Source: Paenibacillus odorifer (GTDB lineage: Bacteria; Bacillota; Bacilli; Paenibacillales; Paenibacillaceae). From it: DNA of 64,000 bases. Below are positions 45,896-54,459 of this stretch, piece after piece. The notes below the pieces were generated by a model that worked only from the letters and a program-made list of their open reading frames with translations, was not told the origin of the DNA and made no database searches. A program made the translations under genes and the position numbers. The DNA lies in contig NZ_CP009428.1 of NCBI RefSeq assembly GCF_000758725.1, positions 4,154,001 to 4,218,000 on the forward strand, read 5' to 3'. Numbering within the stretch: the first letter of the stretch is position 1; each line of letters opens with the position of its first letter.

Positions 45896-46672
45896 TCATT
45901 TTAATTGAGATTCATTCTCATTGTCAATTTTCGGACATTTTCCGCAATATTCCGCCGACATCCTGTAATAAAAACAGCAGGTGATACGCTTGTTTTTTGC
46001 AACCGGAGCCAGGTCATTGTTCTCTGTGAACCGGGTAAACGGATTGCGTCTTGCGCCGAACAATTGTCCGGGAGCTATCCGGGTCAGGAAGGCAAAATCG
46101 GCTTGCATTCGTTGCCTCTCTTGCCCAAATTCACCTGTTCCAGGAGAATACAATGGGGCAACGCGTACCATAATATTCTCCCAAAGTACTGCCATGGAGA
46201 CGGGACCAATTGCAGCAAGCGTGTGCAGCATCGGCGCAAGACGTACCGCGAAAATTTCCTCTACGATCTCTTCTCGCCAGGCTTCCCTGTCTTCGGGTGC
46301 CGCCGTCGCTCGAAGCCCGTTCAGCGCAAGGAAAGGAAAACGCGTATCCCCTTTAAAAGCTGGGGAAGCCGGATGATAGAGGAAGCAGTTCTCCAGCGGG
46401 ATGGAGACTTCCCGGTTATGAAGGGTCATAGCGGTCAGCATCGGCGCGATCCACAGATAACCGATCCGCTTGGCCAGCATGGAAGCGGCAACCTGCATAT
46501 CAGGCGCACCGATATAACCTTTAAGCCAGCTTACATATTCGCGGCATGCAGCTTCTTCGTGCAACTGGCTAAGGGCAATTGTACGAACGTTGCCTTCAGG
46601 CGGTTCACCTACCCACAGACGGTATTCCTCCGCCATTTGCTTCCAGGTGGCAGACGACAGATAGTTGTCCAT
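45896..46672 (-). CDS. FhuF-like ferric siderophore reductase
   Basis: 258 residues. The C-terminal RITCCFYYRMSAEYCGKCPK gives the CC-x10-C-x2-C cluster of FhuF-type [2Fe-2S] reductases, which release iron from siderophores in the cytoplasm. The N-terminal part (YVSWLKGYIGAPDMQVAASM; FPFLALNGLRA) is family-like but weaker. The start follows the stop of the binding-protein gene by one base. Confidence 0.85.
   Translation of the reverse strand: MDNYLSSATWKQMAEEYRLWVGEPPEGNVRTIALSQLHEEAACREYVSWLKGYIGAPDMQVAASMLAKRIGYLWIAPMLTAMTLHNREVSIPLENCFLYHPASPAFKGDTRFPFLALNGLRATAAPEDREAWREEIVEEIFAVRLAPMLHTLAAIGPVSMAVLWENIMVRVAPLYSPGTGEFGQERQRMQADFAFLTRIAPGQLFGARRNPFTRFTENNDLAPVAKNKRITCCFYYRMSAEYCGKCPKIDNENESQLK
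45906..45920 (-). promoter_or_regulatory. Fur-box-like site before the AraC-type gene
   Basis: TGAGAATGAATCTCA on the minus strand, a 7-1-7 pattern close to TGATAATNATTATCA, inside the last codons of the FhuF-like gene and 119 bases before the regulator start. It would add iron control to the regulator. Confidence 0.6.
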
Positions 46673-46673
46673 T

Positions 46674-47723
46674 TTAATGCGATCCCAACAGCGCTTCCGC
46701 GGTTTGATCTACAATAATATTGAGGGCAATTGGCCCATAATAAGCGATCCAGAGCGTTGAATTCACATTGTATACGCGGTTATTTTTAACGGCATCATGA
46801 GATTTCCAGACCGGACTGTTCGCCATTGCCTCTGCCTCTTTGGCAAACAATTCATCCGATAACAGGAAATAGTGATCTGCTCCAATATCAGCGATGGTCT
46901 CCATCGAAATTTCAACGGAGGTATCATCTTTGATCTCCTGAACGAATGCAGGGATATTCAATCCCAAATCCTCATAAAGAATGCTTCCGGTCCGATGTTC
47001 GGGACCGTGTACGCGAATACCTTCCGGTCTTGGGCGAATCAGAGCTACCGTTTCGTCGCCCAGCTTCGCCGACAGCTGCTCCCGCAGTCCGACGATTTTG
47101 TCCTCGTAGGCTTGACGCACTACCTTCGCCTCCGCCTGCTTGCCCGTTATCATACCGATGGTAGCCGATGTATCCCGCCAATCTTCATAGAAGTCGAGTA
47201 CTATTGTGGGCGCAATTTTACTGACGCTGTCATACACCTGCTCCTGAAAATCGGTCATCAATATAAGATCCGGATTCATCGCTACAATAGCTTCAAGATT
47301 GGGCTCATCGCGTGTGCCCAGGACCTTCACATCACCCAATTGTTCACTTAAATATTCTGGAAACTTTGCATCTTTCGCTCCAGCTACAACGCTGCCTGCC
47401 GGATGCTCGCCTATCGCTAACAATTGATCGACGAATTTCACATCAAGCGCGGCGATGACCTTCGGCTTCTCAGTCAGCGTATATTCGCCCTTCATATGCG
47501 AGATGGTAACCGGGAAGGCTGCAGTCTGAGCCTGTGTCTCAGATGTAGGTGACGGCTCGGCTGAAGCAGATGGCAGTGCGGCAGTGCCCGCATTTGCACC
47601 CCCTCCAGTACCGCAAGCCGTTAGCACAAGTACCAGCGCCATCATCCATATCATTAATAGTCCTGCTTTTTGGGCAGCATCTACCTTTCTACCGGTTGCT
47701 TGCCTCTTCTTTGTTCTTTTCAT
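46674..47723 (-). CDS. iron-siderophore ABC transporter substrate-binding lipoprotein
   Basis: 349 residues. The N-terminus has a basic tail, a hydrophobic run LLMIWMMALVLVLTACGTGG with the lipobox LTAC, a Ser/Thr/Pro linker, then the helical-backbone binding fold (KPKVIAALDVKFVDQLLAIG, HPAGSVVAGAKDAKFPEYLS, PDLILMTDFQEQVYD, RIRPEGIRVHGPEHRTG-like segment RPRPEGIRVHGPEHRTGSIL). It captures a ferric siderophore outside the cell. No permease or ATPase gene lies nearby, so it must share one encoded elsewhere. A perfect Fur box precedes it. Confidence 0.92.
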   Translation of the reverse strand: MKRTKKRQATGRKVDAAQKAGLLMIWMMALVLVLTACGTGGGANAGTAALPSASAEPSPTSETQAQTAAFPVTISHMKGEYTLTEKPKVIAALDVKFVDQLLAIGEHPAGSVVAGAKDAKFPEYLSEQLGDVKVLGTRDEPNLEAIVAMNPDLILMTDFQEQVYDSVSKIAPTIVLDFYEDWRDTSATIGMITGKQAEAKVVRQAYEDKIVGLREQLSAKLGDETVALIRPRPEGIRVHGPEHRTGSILYEDLGLNIPAFVQEIKDDTSVEISMETIADIGADHYFLLSDELFAKEAEAMANSPVWKSHDAVKNNRVYNVNSTLWIAYYGPIALNIIVDQTAEALLGSH

Positions 47724-47742
47724 GCTGACTCCCCCTTATGTA

Positions 47743-47763
47743 TGATAATGATTTTCATTATCA
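47743..47763 (-). promoter_or_regulatory. Fur box of the siderophore operon
   Basis: A perfect 21-bp palindrome with arms TGATAATGAT (47743-47752) and the complementary ATCATTATCA pattern (read as TTCATTATCA at 47754-47763, one centre base). It is 20 bases before the binding-protein start and matches the Fur consensus very closely, so the operon should be induced by low iron. Confidence 0.9.
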
Positions 47764-47881
47764 GATCAATAAAGCGAGTATAATCTATCTTCATACTCTA
47801 TTTCCATGTACTTTTGCGACATTGCAGCCGGATTAATGCGACATGCACACCATAGGAACGATTCAGGAGAACCGCGGCTGG

Positions 47882-48073
47882 CTACAAAAATTCCACACAA
47901 GCACCCAATTCCTCAATTCCAACAAATTTTTTTTGCTCCAGTTCTGCAATTATGCCAACACAGTCGATGGTAATATTGCTCAATTCAAGCTTTTCCTTCT
48001 CCAGAAACTGATCATCGAACAATCTGACTACTTCAGAAATGGTTCTCCCATTGCAGTCCCTGCTTCTTCCCAA
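47882..48073 (-). pseudogene. PqqD-like fragment
   Basis: A 63-codon frame from a TTG at 48073. The stretch NGRTISEVVRLFDDQFLEKE and ELSNITIDCVGIIAELEQKK matches the helical second half of PqqD/RRE-type peptide-binding proteins (G-RT-EEIV...L...V-FL-EL). The first half of the domain is missing: upstream in frame a TAA lies within the terminator of the mannanase gene. No peptide precursor or radical-SAM partner is nearby. A relic of a RiPP gene cluster is the simplest reading. Confidence 0.4.
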
Positions 48074-48118
48074 ATGAAAAAAGGCATCTTTGTATTACAC
48101 AAAGATACCTTTTTTCAT
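48074..48118. terminator. bidirectional terminator after the mannanase gene
   Basis: Arms AAAAAAGGCATCTTTGT (48077-48093) and ACAAAGATACCTTTTTT (48099-48115), one mismatch, flanked by ATG/CAT. A/T-runs on both sides. Confidence 0.92.
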
Positions 48119-48125
48119 TAAAAGC

Positions 48126-50702
48126 TTACGGCTCAATCCCCCACACAAGCTGACCATTCATATACCCGGTGACCTGTTCATTGTTGATGAACTGACTGCT
48201 GGATGCCTTGAACGAATAATCATTAGCCTGGTTGTAATTGGACCAGTCGGTTTTGGAGAAACGGGTTTGAATTTCTGCGCTCTGACCTGGATTAAGTGTT
48301 CCAGCCGAACTCGTGAAACCAATTTCCAAAACATAATCGGCACTGGCAACAGGAGTCGCCAGCTTAACGAAATTGCCGGTTACATTCGCATTTCCGATGC
48401 TGGCCCAGTCGATCCAGAAACTCTGATCTTTCTCGCCATCAATCGTATAGTAATACCGGACCTTCACATCACTTAGTTGAATCGCTGAATCACCGGTATT
48501 GACAACTTTGATTTTGGGTGAAATCCCGTTGGTGGAAGCACTTGTGTTGCCATTAAAAGCTTGGACCGTCAAATCTCCAGTGGGTACTGGAACACTGCTA
48601 TCCGCTACGTTCACTGTAAGAACAGCATTATTTCCTCCATTAAAATGAAAGGTTAGGGTATTCTGTCCCAGCGGCAGCGTGGAAAGATAGGATTTTTTCA
48701 GAACAACAGCAACGCTTGATGCCGTATAATCCTGACTCTCTAAAAGTGTGGAATTTCCATTTGTGATACTTGCAAGCTGGTGTCCATTTAAGGTAAGGGC
48801 TACGGAAATATCCTGGGCTAGATTCGCCGCTTTATCAAATGCAGCGCTCACGGGCGCAATGGATGCGCTTGGCGTGGAATCGACAATTTTCACTTTTAAC
48901 ACGGGATCTTGTCCTTTATTAAAATCAAAGATGATCGAATGCTCGCCAACCGGCAGTGTCGCCAGAAATGCTTTTTTGAGCAGCAGCGTATTTCCACTCA
49001 AGGTATAATCTTGAGTCTCTATTAATGTATTTGCGCCTGCCCGGAGAGCGGTTAACGTATTGCCGTTTGAATTCACGGTGATGGCTTTGTCATTCTGATT
49101 GGAGGCATTTTTATCAAATTCGACGTTTGCAGGTGTGATAGACGCACTTGGAATTGGATTGTTAACCTTCAAATCAGGCAGCTCATCGAGCGTGATTACA
49201 TAATTGCTTTGGTACAGCGTTGTTAAGGTGGCCGGATAATTAAAGGCGGAACTCATGAGATGCTCACCATACCACGGTAAGAAATAGAGCCAGCCCGATT
49301 TTTCCTCTGTCAGATTTTGAACGCTTGGAACGGTGTCGTTCTCCGTCATGGCTACCATTTTCGTACCGCCGGTTAAATCAACAAGCTGATAGAAAATCGA
49401 GGTAATCGCGTCCTCATTGGGCACACCAGACAAACCGTCATAGCGGTTATAGATCGTGTTGTATTTATCATAGCCTACAATATCCACCTGATCATCGCCG
49501 GGATACCATGCGGGAGAAGTGCTGTACACGTAGCTGTTGTAGGTCCAGATCAAATTGTGCAGACCGTACGTTTCTGTAAGTTCAGTATAGAGCAGGTCCC
49601 ACAACTGCTTGTACACCTCCGAGCCTGCCGAAGCCCACCAGAACCATGCACCTTCTCCATTCAATCCACCGTTGCCCTCCGCCTCATGGAAGGGTCTGAA
49701 GATAACCGGCACATTGTTATTTTGCAGAATCTGCAGTTGCTCCGCCAAATCCCCAATGGCCAGTTGTACATATTGGTATTCTTTCGTACCTGGAACTACC
49801 GCATTGGCTGTATTAAAATTGGTTTCTGTCGGCTTGTAGGTGGCTTTCTTCCAATCTACAAATTCCCCGAGCTGATAGGCGGTGAAATCTCGGGGCACAG
49901 TGATATGCCAGCTGTTTGTCGCGATCCCGCCCCGGTTATTCACCCAATCGATCATCCGGGCGGTCGTACCATCCTCCCATCCGTAAAGCGGATTGTAATT
50001 CATCAGATCAAATCCGCGGATCGCCGGATACTTTCCCGTTAAATTGTGAATCCAATCAAACTCCAGCTCGGAATTGCCGTCATTTCCGCCTCCGTAAATC
50101 TCCTGCTGGCCGGAGATCATATGATTGCCGTAAACCTCCGTTAAATAATTCATCAGAAGCTGAGTTTCCGGAGTCGCTTGAGTATCGCTGAGGACAGGTT
50201 GCACATCCAGGGGATCAAGATCGGCATAATCCACAGTGAAGGTATCAAAATAAGCGAAACCCCAGCCAGCCTTCAGTTGAATGGTGTTGCTGCCTTGATT
50301 CAGCTTGTGATAGCCAAAATCGAAATTCGACCATGTGGTCGTATAGGGCAACATATACGACCCCTTCGTAACGCCGTTAACGGCTAAAGATTGAAGCCTG
50401 CCGTCAGCACTGAGCTCCTGCATATAACGTGTGGAGATCGTATACATGCCGGTTTCTGGGACAGTCACTGTGAAGGAAATTGTACCGGAATTCTGCATCC
50501 AGACAAATCCGCTTCCAGAGTATCCGGGTTTGGGCTGTCCGTAAATTTGGGTCGTCACTTGAAGATCGGAGGTGAGCTGAGCGTTTTCGCTTTCAATTGT
50601 GAAAAGTGCGTTGTCTGCATGAACGGGCGGCGCTGTCATCAATCCAAGTAGCAGAGTAAATGCCAGCATCATTGTGATTGCCTTCTTGAGCAAATTTTTC
50701 AT
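48126..50702 (-). CDS. modular GH26 beta-mannanase
   Basis: 858 residues from the ATG at 50702 (GGGAGG 10 bases upstream; a GTG two codons earlier is possible). Signal peptide ~1-29 ending VHADN; CBM35-like domain (~30-162); GH26 barrel (~175-505) with acid/base Glu340 in VIFRPFHEAEG and nucleophile Glu454 in MVAMTENDTV; two X2 modules (~515-610 and ~612-700: ASITPANVEFDKNASNQNDK and ASIAPVSAAFDKAANLAQDI); C-terminal CBM3 (~705-858: VQAFNGNTSASTNGISPKIK, YYYTIDGEKDQSFWIDWASI). It is secreted and would degrade mannans in plant walls bound to cellulose. Confidence 0.94.
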   Translation of the reverse strand: MKNLLKKAITMMLAFTLLLGLMTAPPVHADNALFTIESENAQLTSDLQVTTQIYGQPKPGYSGSGFVWMQNSGTISFTVTVPETGMYTISTRYMQELSADGRLQSLAVNGVTKGSYMLPYTTTWSNFDFGYHKLNQGSNTIQLKAGWGFAYFDTFTVDYADLDPLDVQPVLSDTQATPETQLLMNYLTEVYGNHMISGQQEIYGGGNDGNSELEFDWIHNLTGKYPAIRGFDLMNYNPLYGWEDGTTARMIDWVNNRGGIATNSWHITVPRDFTAYQLGEFVDWKKATYKPTETNFNTANAVVPGTKEYQYVQLAIGDLAEQLQILQNNNVPVIFRPFHEAEGNGGLNGEGAWFWWASAGSEVYKQLWDLLYTELTETYGLHNLIWTYNSYVYSTSPAWYPGDDQVDIVGYDKYNTIYNRYDGLSGVPNEDAITSIFYQLVDLTGGTKMVAMTENDTVPSVQNLTEEKSGWLYFLPWYGEHLMSSAFNYPATLTTLYQSNYVITLDELPDLKVNNPIPSASITPANVEFDKNASNQNDKAITVNSNGNTLTALRAGANTLIETQDYTLSGNTLLLKKAFLATLPVGEHSIIFDFNKGQDPVLKVKIVDSTPSASIAPVSAAFDKAANLAQDISVALTLNGHQLASITNGNSTLLESQDYTASSVAVVLKKSYLSTLPLGQNTLTFHFNGGNNAVLTVNVADSSVPVPTGDLTVQAFNGNTSASTNGISPKIKVVNTGDSAIQLSDVKVRYYYTIDGEKDQSFWIDWASIGNANVTGNFVKLATPVASADYVLEIGFTSSAGTLNPGQSAEIQTRFSKTDWSNYNQANDYSFKASSSQFINNEQVTGYMNGQLVWGIEP

Positions 50703-50836
50703 TTCCACCTTTCCTCCCTATGTTAAATATGGTAAATAAAAGTTCAATATGCCATCTCTTGGATGCGCTTTCATAGATAAGATAGCATATATTCCATATT
50801 TTGTAAATCTACCAAATTGAGAAAATTTCCACATGC

Positions 50837-50871
50837 AAAAAAACTCCCACCAATATTTATTAGGAGGAGTT
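50837..50871 (-). terminator. terminator of the former yyaL gene
   Basis: AACTCCCACC (50842-50851) pairs with GGAGGAGTT (50863-50871). On the minus strand a run of seven T follows. The only upstream gene on this strand is the yyaL stub. Confidence 0.7.
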
Positions 50872-50932
50872 AAATAACATTGATTCATACAAACAACTCA
50901 TCAATGAGAGGTACGTGTGGGTCACTAACTAG

Positions 50933-51085
50933 CTATGCATAATAATAAAGCAGGAATGTAATCGCGCCTGACGATTTGAAATCTTCTACTGATAAAGTGA
51001 ACCAATTCACTAGATTTTTTACGTATTGCAGCAGATATGGTGACTTTTCCTTGGCTAATCTATTGGGTACTCTGTGAGTTGTCAT
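50933..51085 (-). pseudogene. yyaL (DUF255, thioredoxin-domain) N-terminal stub
   Basis: From the ATG at 51085 the frame reads MTTHRVPNRLAKEKSPYLLQ YVKNLVNW, matching the start of DUF255 proteins (NRL-EKSPYLLQHA-NPVNW). After about 34 residues the likeness is lost (SGAITFLLYYYA) and a stop follows; a normal protein has over 600 residues, including a CHWC motif that is absent. It is a truncated relic at the left flank of the island. Confidence 0.8.
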
Positions 51086-51268
51086 GAGGGCATCACCTCG
51101 TTTCGTGTGGGACTTGGGTAAAGTATTGTTTAGGGTTAGTTTACCCAAAAGGTGGGGGAAGGCGCAGGTAAAGGAAAAAAGTAACTCCATAGGTTTGGGG
51201 GTTACGAGTTTGTTGTATGTTAGCTTCCTTTTGGCGTTATTTCAAGTTTTAGTTACATTTTTGGAATG

Positions 51269-51304
51269 AAAAAAAAGCATCTACAGCACATTTAATGTAG
51301 ATGC
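51269..51304 (-). terminator. intrinsic terminator in the scar region
   Basis: Perfect 9-bp stem GCATCTACA (51277-51285) / TGTAGATGC (51296-51304). On the minus strand eight T follow. It overlaps the end of the remnant frame at 51292. Confidence 0.85.
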
Positions 51305-51441
51305 AACACAAAACTTCCGACAAACCAAAGCATGTAATTATTAATACATATGGCTTTATATTCTTCCTCCGTATCACTCAATTCGAATTTTTGTGACGTA
51401 AGCAAGCTTTCAATTTCATTTACTAGATCAATTGTCCTCAA
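51292..51441 (-). pseudogene. remnant reading frame of unknown origin
   Basis: A 49-codon frame from a TTG at 51441 reads LRTIDLVNEIESLLTSQKFE and continues LSDTEEEYKAICINNYMLWF. It looks protein-like and ends at its own terminator, but has no clear ribosome binding site; an in-frame TAA lies five codons upstream. Most likely the 3' end of a gene whose front was lost at the guaA-side junction. Confidence 0.4.
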
Positions 51442-51478
51442 CCATAAATTTCTTTAATAACCAAAAAGATCCTAGTAA

Positions 51479-51664
51479 CTATTCCCACTCGATCATCGCC
51501 GGCGGCTTCAACGTAATGTCGTACACCACGCGGTTGACGTTGTCGACTTCGTTGACGATGCGCACGCTGATCTTCTCCAGCACGTCCCACGGGATGCGCG
51601 CCCAATCGGCGGTCATGCCGTCGATCGATGTTACGACGCGGATACCTACGGTGTAGGAGTACGT
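51479..51664 (-). pseudogene. guaA: guaA 3'-terminal fragment (integration scar)
   Basis: The minus strand encodes [60 protein letters not shown] and E-stop: the last ~61 residues of GMP synthase. There is no upstream coding part; homology ends abruptly near 51664 in AT-rich DNA. The fragment is visibly GC-rich compared with both flanks. The guaA 3' end is a known target of tyrosine-recombinase islands, which leave a duplicated 3' end at one border. Confidence 0.9.
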
Positions 51665-51757
51665 ACGTATTATAGAGTTAATTACTATTCATTCACCACG
51701 TTGTTCGGTATATCAATTGTAGCGGGTGAAATGACCAATTCCAATAGCAGATATCGC

Positions 51758-51796
51758 AAAAAGCTGGTTATGAGGATTTTCATAACGCAGCTTTTT
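51758..51796. terminator. Thoeris operon terminator
   Basis: AAAAAGCTGGTTATGA (51758-51773) pairs with TCATAACGCAGCTTTTT (51780-51796), one mismatch. It lies 22 bases past the thsB1 stop and has A/T-runs on both sides. Confidence 0.85.
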
Positions 51797-51817
51797 GTTT
51801 AAGTATAATGTATTGAT

Positions 51818-52462
51818 TCACCACGGTGACAACCAATTTTGTTGAGTTTTAATCGTTTTTGTAATTTCGAAATCATTAATCCGTTTACTCTTCTCATACG
51901 CATTTTCGAGATACGTATCTGGACTTGCGACAAAATCATCTTCAGTTACCAAGGAGATATACGAGCCATTTAGAGAATCTACACTTTGGCAATTCAGGCA
52001 AGCATATACGGGATTTTTTTGGTTTGTACGATTCTTGATGATAATCTCATATAACTTACTTTCATCAATGCTTCTTGACTTGCAGCCATCAGAATTTGTA
52101 ACTGAACTAAGAATCCACCCATACCCACCAAAATAATAATCTTTTTGGATTACACCTACAATGCCATTACTTCTTGACGTTCTGTCTTCCCTAGTAATCT
52201 CCTTCAAAGAGTATTCAATCTCCCAGTCAATCCAGTTACTCTGCTTCATATTTGGAGAGATAACAACAATAGTTACCGAAGTATCAAAAATCATGCTCTT
52301 AAGATGATTTTTAATGGTTTCTGTCTTTCTGTCCGTCAAATTAGGTGAAGTACTGGTTTCACCTTGATAATAACGAGCATCTGTGCCAAGAGCCTTAATT
52401 ATTCGATCTCTTGTATGTTGAGCTTCGCTGTACTTATAAGAAATGAATGTTTTACGTGCCAT
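51818..52462 (-). CDS. thsB1: ThsB-like protein 1 (DUF1863 / MTH538 TIR-like)
   Basis: 214 residues from the ATG at 52462 (GGGAGG 7 bases upstream). The fold signature is MARKTFISYKYSEAQHTRDR, MIFDTSVTIVVISPNMKQSN and WIDWEIEYSLKEITRED. This is the flavodoxin-like TIR relative typical of Thoeris ThsB, which makes a cyclic-ADP-ribose-type signal from NAD when phage proteins are sensed. The C-terminal half has a Cys pair (ACLNC). It is last in the operon, 16 bases after thsA. Confidence 0.85.
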   Translation of the reverse strand: MARKTFISYKYSEAQHTRDRIIKALGTDARYYQGETSTSPNLTDRKTETIKNHLKSMIFDTSVTIVVISPNMKQSNWIDWEIEYSLKEITREDRTSRSNGIVGVIQKDYYFGGYGWILSSVTNSDGCKSRSIDESKLYEIIIKNRTNQKNPVYACLNCQSVDSLNGSYISLVTEDDFVASPDTYLENAYEKSKRINDFEITKTIKTQQNWLSPW

Positions 52463-52478
52463 ACATGAACCTCCCTCT

Positions 52479-53927
52479 TTATTGCCTTTTTCTTTTTTCA
52501 AGCATATTCACAATTTCAATTACAGTGTTAATCAATGCTTCGTCAGTCTGATTCACATCGCCCAGTAATTGATATTTATCTTCTAGCCCAGCCTGGGGAA
52601 CATAGCGGCCAAAATCACTTATAACAGTCCCCCATATTTTTCTAGCAGTAAAGTCGGTCGCACCAATGGGAATGGGTATTGCGCCGTGATTCACGCTTAT
52701 TTCGAACTCTTCAATTATGCCATTTGCTTCTATTACAGCACCTGATGAAGCATCAATTTTATTACCAAACATAAAAATGGAAATCCCAACGTTTTGAATC
52801 ATGTTATTTCTGTGTTTAGTCCATAATTCCTTTATAGGGATTTGACCAGTCGTATTTTGAGGAAATGGTCTCGAAATCAGACGGTCTTCAACCCGCTGAC
52901 TTCTCGTTTTATAGATTTCTTCCAACGCACCCGAGATTACACAACTGCCAACTCCGAGACCAAAACCAGTTACAATATTGTTCCCGTTTTGGATTATTTT
53001 TTTACTGAGGTTACTTGCGAACTCTAAGCAGCGCTGCTCTCCCCAATTTCCATAGTTAGAAGCACTACCGGATACGAATAAATTTCTTCTCTTATATTGC
53101 TGTTCCACTTCCTTGAGTATAGCCGTAATATCCTCATATTGACTTACTAGAAGCACTTTAATGCTGTATCTTTTCAGATCATTCACTTTTAACTTCTGCT
53201 TTATCTCAGCATATAAAAAATCCGATTCTTCCTTAAAATCATCTCGCTGCACTTGCTTCATAAAGCAGTAATGGGTGCGTTGATTCTGACCCAAAAGGAT
53301 TCTTATGCGACTCAAAATATATTCCAAATTGGGATCATCAAAACTAAATCCAATAAACAACATTGTTTTTGAAACGAGGTCGCCTTGAAGAGCCGTAGTA
53401 AATAGCTGCCGCTTGTTGTTGTAATTTTCGTAATCATCTTTAGTTAAAACGGCTTCATGAGGTAATGAAATATCCCCATGCATTTTATAAATCTTGGCAT
53501 CACTATTCGGTTTTGTTACCGCTAAGTTTTCCGTAGTTATTTTTGAGTCGATCCTTTTCCCTTCGGCTTTTAAGGCATCCTCGATCAGAGCATCATAATT
53601 GGTTGTCCAATATGTATCTATAGGCAGCCTTGATAATATCTTATGATTTTCGGTGATTTCGGCATCCTTTGTAAATTCGTCAATTAATGCTTGATTTATT
53701 TTCCCTCTGTTTCCACCATTCTCATTAACATGGTACTGCGCTACTGCTATAAGATCACTTTCTTTATCGATATTTAAATTGATTTCTTCAGCGATATCTC
53801 GAAGCAGATCCTTCCAGTTCACAAATCCCGCAGGTTTAGACAATCCTGCGCCAGCAAATACAGCCGCATTAGACTCCTCAATAGCAGTTTTAAACATTTT
53901 CTGAAACTCCGCTATTTCTTTGCTCAC
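52479..53927 (-). CDS. thsA: ThsA, SIR2-SLOG NAD hydrolase effector of Thoeris
   Basis: 482 residues from the GTG at 53927, 8 bases after GAGGAGG; an upstream TTG at 53957 would overlap thsB2. SIR2 domain (~1-275): AAVFAGAGLSKPAGFVNWKD, TYWTTNYDALIEDAL with Asn110, KMHGDI with His150; these positions match Asn112/His152 of Bacillus cereus ThsA, supporting the start. SLOG domain (~283-480): LFVSGSASNYGNWGE, IVTGFGLGVGSCVISGALEE. The SLOG binds the TIR-made signal, after which SIR2 destroys cellular NAD. Confidence 0.93.
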   Translation of the reverse strand: MSKEIAEFQKMFKTAIEESNAAVFAGAGLSKPAGFVNWKDLLRDIAEEINLNIDKESDLIAVAQYHVNENGGNRGKINQALIDEFTKDAEITENHKILSRLPIDTYWTTNYDALIEDALKAEGKRIDSKITTENLAVTKPNSDAKIYKMHGDISLPHEAVLTKDDYENYNNKRQLFTTALQGDLVSKTMLFIGFSFDDPNLEYILSRIRILLGQNQRTHYCFMKQVQRDDFKEESDFLYAEIKQKLKVNDLKRYSIKVLLVSQYEDITAILKEVEQQYKRRNLFVSGSASNYGNWGEQRCLEFASNLSKKIIQNGNNIVTGFGLGVGSCVISGALEEIYKTRSQRVEDRLISRPFPQNTTGQIPIKELWTKHRNNMIQNVGISIFMFGNKIDASSGAVIEANGIIEEFEISVNHGAIPIPIGATDFTARKIWGTVISDFGRYVPQAGLEDKYQLLGDVNQTDEALINTVIEIVNMLEKRKRQ

Positions 53928-53946
53928 CAGTTCACCCTCCTCAAAT

Positions 53947-54459
53947 TCAAGATTCAAACCAATTGGCTAAATGAATCCCTCGTGATTCCCCTTGTTTTAT
54001 AACATACCAGTTGCCATCGTATGATTGTTCAATATAGTTGTAAATCCCATAGTATTCTCTCTCGTCCCACGTTCCTTCATTTTTCACGAGCGGAAGAATT
54101 GCAATTTTATTTAGACCCTTTACACCATCGGCTAACCCAAGCTCCCATGGTATCCAAATCGATCGAATACTCCCTGGTGTCGCCAGTAGTACAAATTTAT
54201 TAGAGCGGTTGATTCTTTGTTTCAGCTTCTGAGCCGTCTCAGACGATGTTTGGCTAGGCATATTATGGTCAAGCCAATCAACATAAGTTCTTTGCCCGAA
54301 TTGCGCCAAAAAACCTACTGCTTGTTTTACTTCCTGCTCGTCATCATGACGATGGGACAGAAATACCGTGTTTGACGTGCTGAATTGGTAATTTTCATTA
54401 AGAGACTTTTGAATCGACTGAGACATATTGTTCAACTTATTGAATGTTAGGTACGACAT
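53947..54459 (-). CDS. thsB2: ThsB-like protein 2 (canonical TIR domain)
   Basis: 170 residues from the ATG at 54459 (GAGGAG 7 bases upstream). The TIR domain covers ~30-150: NTVFLSHRHDDEQEVKQAVG, NRSNKFVLLATPGSIRSIWI and PWELGLADG, with the catalytic Glu106 in WELG. It opens the operon, 20 bases before thsA. It is not closely similar to ThsB1, so the two TIRs probably sense different triggers or make different signals. Confidence 0.88.
   Translation of the reverse strand: MSYLTFNKLNNMSQSIQKSLNENYQFSTSNTVFLSHRHDDEQEVKQAVGFLAQFGQRTYVDWLDHNMPSQTSSETAQKLKQRINRSNKFVLLATPGSIRSIWIPWELGLADGVKGLNKIAILPLVKNEGTWDEREYYGIYNYIEQSYDGNWYVIKQGESRGIHLANWFES

Noticed and set aside
45905..46717. 270-codon plus-strand frame opposite the FhuF-like gene
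   Set aside because: Antisense shadow; the minus-strand reading has the diagnostic Cys cluster, a coupled start and operon context.
51432..51656. Plus-strand frame across the guaA fragment
   Set aside because: Antisense of the GMP synthase C-terminus, which is the real signal on the minus strand.
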